From: Tetraselmis striata
Taxonomy: Eukaryota; Chlorophyta; Chlorodendrophyceae; Chlorodendrales; Chlorodendraceae
DNA: 64,000 nucleotides
Direction: 5' to 3'
NCBI GenBank assembly: GCA_006384855.1
Contig: VCJN01002889.1
Location: 62,001 to 126,000, forward strand
Shown here: one piece after another, positions 62,901-64,000 of the stretch
Layout: each line of letters begins with the position of its first letter
Position numbering within the stretch: the stretch's first letter is position 1
The notes under the pieces: model-generated
Told to the model about the DNA's origin: nothing
The model's input: the letters and a program-made list of their open reading frames with translations, nothing else
Database searches by the model: none
Made by a program: the position numbers and the translations under genes

Positions 62901-64000
62901 GCATAAACCTAAAGTTTTTTCCCCAGAGCATGAGCAACTCGAGCTACCAACGCAGCGCAGTGCTGCACGCCATGACATTTATTTGCGGCCAGGCACACAA
63001 TGGCACCGGACCTTTATTCCCGCTACAAACCATTCTGGGGTCGCAATCCGTGCATGTCACCGCGTGTGGGCCCTCAGCAGTGATGGCGGTTGCCGGCATG
63101 GCATAATAGACAATGGCAACACATGCACTCTATGATCGAAATACGTCACGGATGCGGTGGCTTCGCACCTCTTTTTGTACTCAACCCCCCCCCCTCCCCC
63201 CCCCCCCCCGCGCATGGCATATTCACCCGTTGACTTCATATTTGCATAGAATCCGCCTGCCGGCCTCGCTCGCTGTCCATTGTGCTGACTCCCCTTTCCC
63301 TTGGGGGCGCGTGCAGTGGAACGGGTGAAGGAGGTGGAGGCCTTTGCGCCGAGCTACCCCTTCCCGCGCGAGGAGAGGTGGTACTTCCTGCTGTGCGAGG
63401 CCTCCAAGAACCTGCTGATGGCGCACGACGTGGCGGTGCTGCTGGAGGCGGAGAAGGCGGGCGCCGCGCAGCCGGAGCTCGCCAACGGGCTGCCGGAAGC
63501 GCCGGCCAAGGTACCGATGGGCGCTACCCTGCCGCGCGCCGTGACACTGCCCTGCCCAAAGCAGCGCTTGCGTTACATAATAGTGCCTTGCAAAAACTGA
63601 CGCATATGCTGTATAATGAACAACATCAAAGTAAGAAGTGAAGTATTCTTCTAATGTTTATACAGCACACAATGGGTCTGATCTACATGTGAATGTTTTT
63701 GACCCTCTTTGCACGGCAGCGGCACTATAATTATCTGGCAGTATATCAGAAGACGCCGCGAATATACCACAGAATCCCCGAGTCTGTTGTCCGACACACT
63801 TCATAATTTTTGCGATCTGCCGGCACCACTCTTTGTTTTGAAAGGGCTCGCCCGGGCGCCTTCAAACGCCCACGCTGACCAATAAGGGCTGTGCCGCAGG
63901 CCATTGAGGCGGCCCCTATGGCTGCTGGGTCATCACAGGCGGAACAGAGCGACATCGAGGAAGACGGGGAGGAGGAGGAGGATGTCACGGCACTGGCAGC
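59969..64000 (+). CDS. SEC63: SEC63 (ERdj2-type) ER translocon J-protein, 3' end beyond window
   Basis: Exons 59969-60115, 60306-60369, 60472-60770, 61524-62087, 62243-62422, 62570-62819, 63317-63510 and 63900 to the edge join in frame. The protein has three membrane helices: LFAIFVLSLLVLFAVPYSLY (about 13-32), LVLLLAWGAILALLLYIQAA (about 73-92) and PLMLLGLVGFGILLPLVVAA (about 187-206). A lumenal J domain lies between helices 2 and 3 (about 99-165) with RQYRDLARIYHPDKNPDP, including HPD. The cytosolic Brl domain begins after helix 3 (LWFTHPKFGVKES, LMNVAVYPRKQHYLYGWM, VVEMMQCLTQAV). Sec63 recruits BiP to the Sec61/Sec62 channel for protein import into the ER. The last visible exon enters the acidic tail (DIEEDGEEEEDV), the region that binds Sec62 in yeast. 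The stop codon is not in the window. Confidence 0.94.
60771..61523. other. SEC63 intron 3 (753 bp)
   Basis: The longest SEC63 intron. A C run of about 22 lies at 60808-60829. No gene or known repeat is nested in it. Confidence 0.6.
62820..63316. other. SEC63 intron 6 (497 bp)
   Basis: It begins GTGCCCCCCTCCCC and has a second C-rich run at 63186-63209. The in-frame reading continues for a while past the donor, so the intron is inferred from the family alignment and phase (G/TG joining V to ERVKEVEAFAPSYPF) rather than from a stop. Confidence 0.65.

Overview
The window is nuclear DNA of a eukaryote, most likely a green alga (Chlorophyta). The coding exons are GC-rich and codon position 3 is almost always G or C. 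Genes are cut into 6-15 short exons by small GT-AG (sometimes GC-AG) introns. One gene is the plant-type FKBP protein PASTICCINO1, the J-protein is of the zuotin/GlsA type with two C-terminal SANT domains, and a TGTAA motif lies near several 3' ends. No prokaryotic operon structure, rRNA gene, intact tRNA gene or CRISPR array was seen. I could not name the species.

Eight conserved genes were rebuilt exon by exon, with splice phases checked arithmetically: PAS1-like FKBP-TPR protein (7255-11480, +), a UbiE-like SAM methyltransferase (20132-15593, -), CNOT11 of the CCR4-NOT complex (26049-21393, -), a CorA-type divalent cation transporter with GTN instead of GMN (30539-33739, +), a bacterial/class IV-like histone deacetylase with an N-terminal extension (42471-40536, -), zuotin/DNAJC2 (43748-48376, +), the ESCRT ATPase VPS4 (50656-54883, +, with one base missing in the Walker A codons) and SEC63 (59969 to beyond the right edge, +). 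They are ordinary housekeeping genes (chaperones, mRNA decay, membrane traffic, ER translocation, chromatin, ion transport) with no evident shared pathway. A Ser/Pro-rich 440-codon ORF (35446-34124, -) is of uncertain reality.

Between the genes lie repeats and mobile-element remains: three copies of one tRNA-derived SINE, a non-autonomous 1.35-kb DNA transposon with 22-bp terminal inverted repeats and TA duplications, LINE and DIRS-like fragments, a 525-bp tandem array, a roughly 145-bp minisatellite inside a CNOT11 intron, and several dispersed or inverted repeats. The first 7 kb, 11.5-13 kb, 35.5-37 kb and 48.4-50.6 kb hold no recognisable gene.

Two items stand out. First, an apparently young tyrosine-recombinase element (56328-59548) carries a Gag-like ORF and a YR ORF but no reverse transcriptase. 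It has an A1-ORFs-B1A2-B2 split-direct-repeat layout with identical 186-bp A copies. Second, by eye about 20 of 71 introns start with or soon contain a long pure C run just after the 5' splice site, a pattern shared by unrelated genes on both strands.
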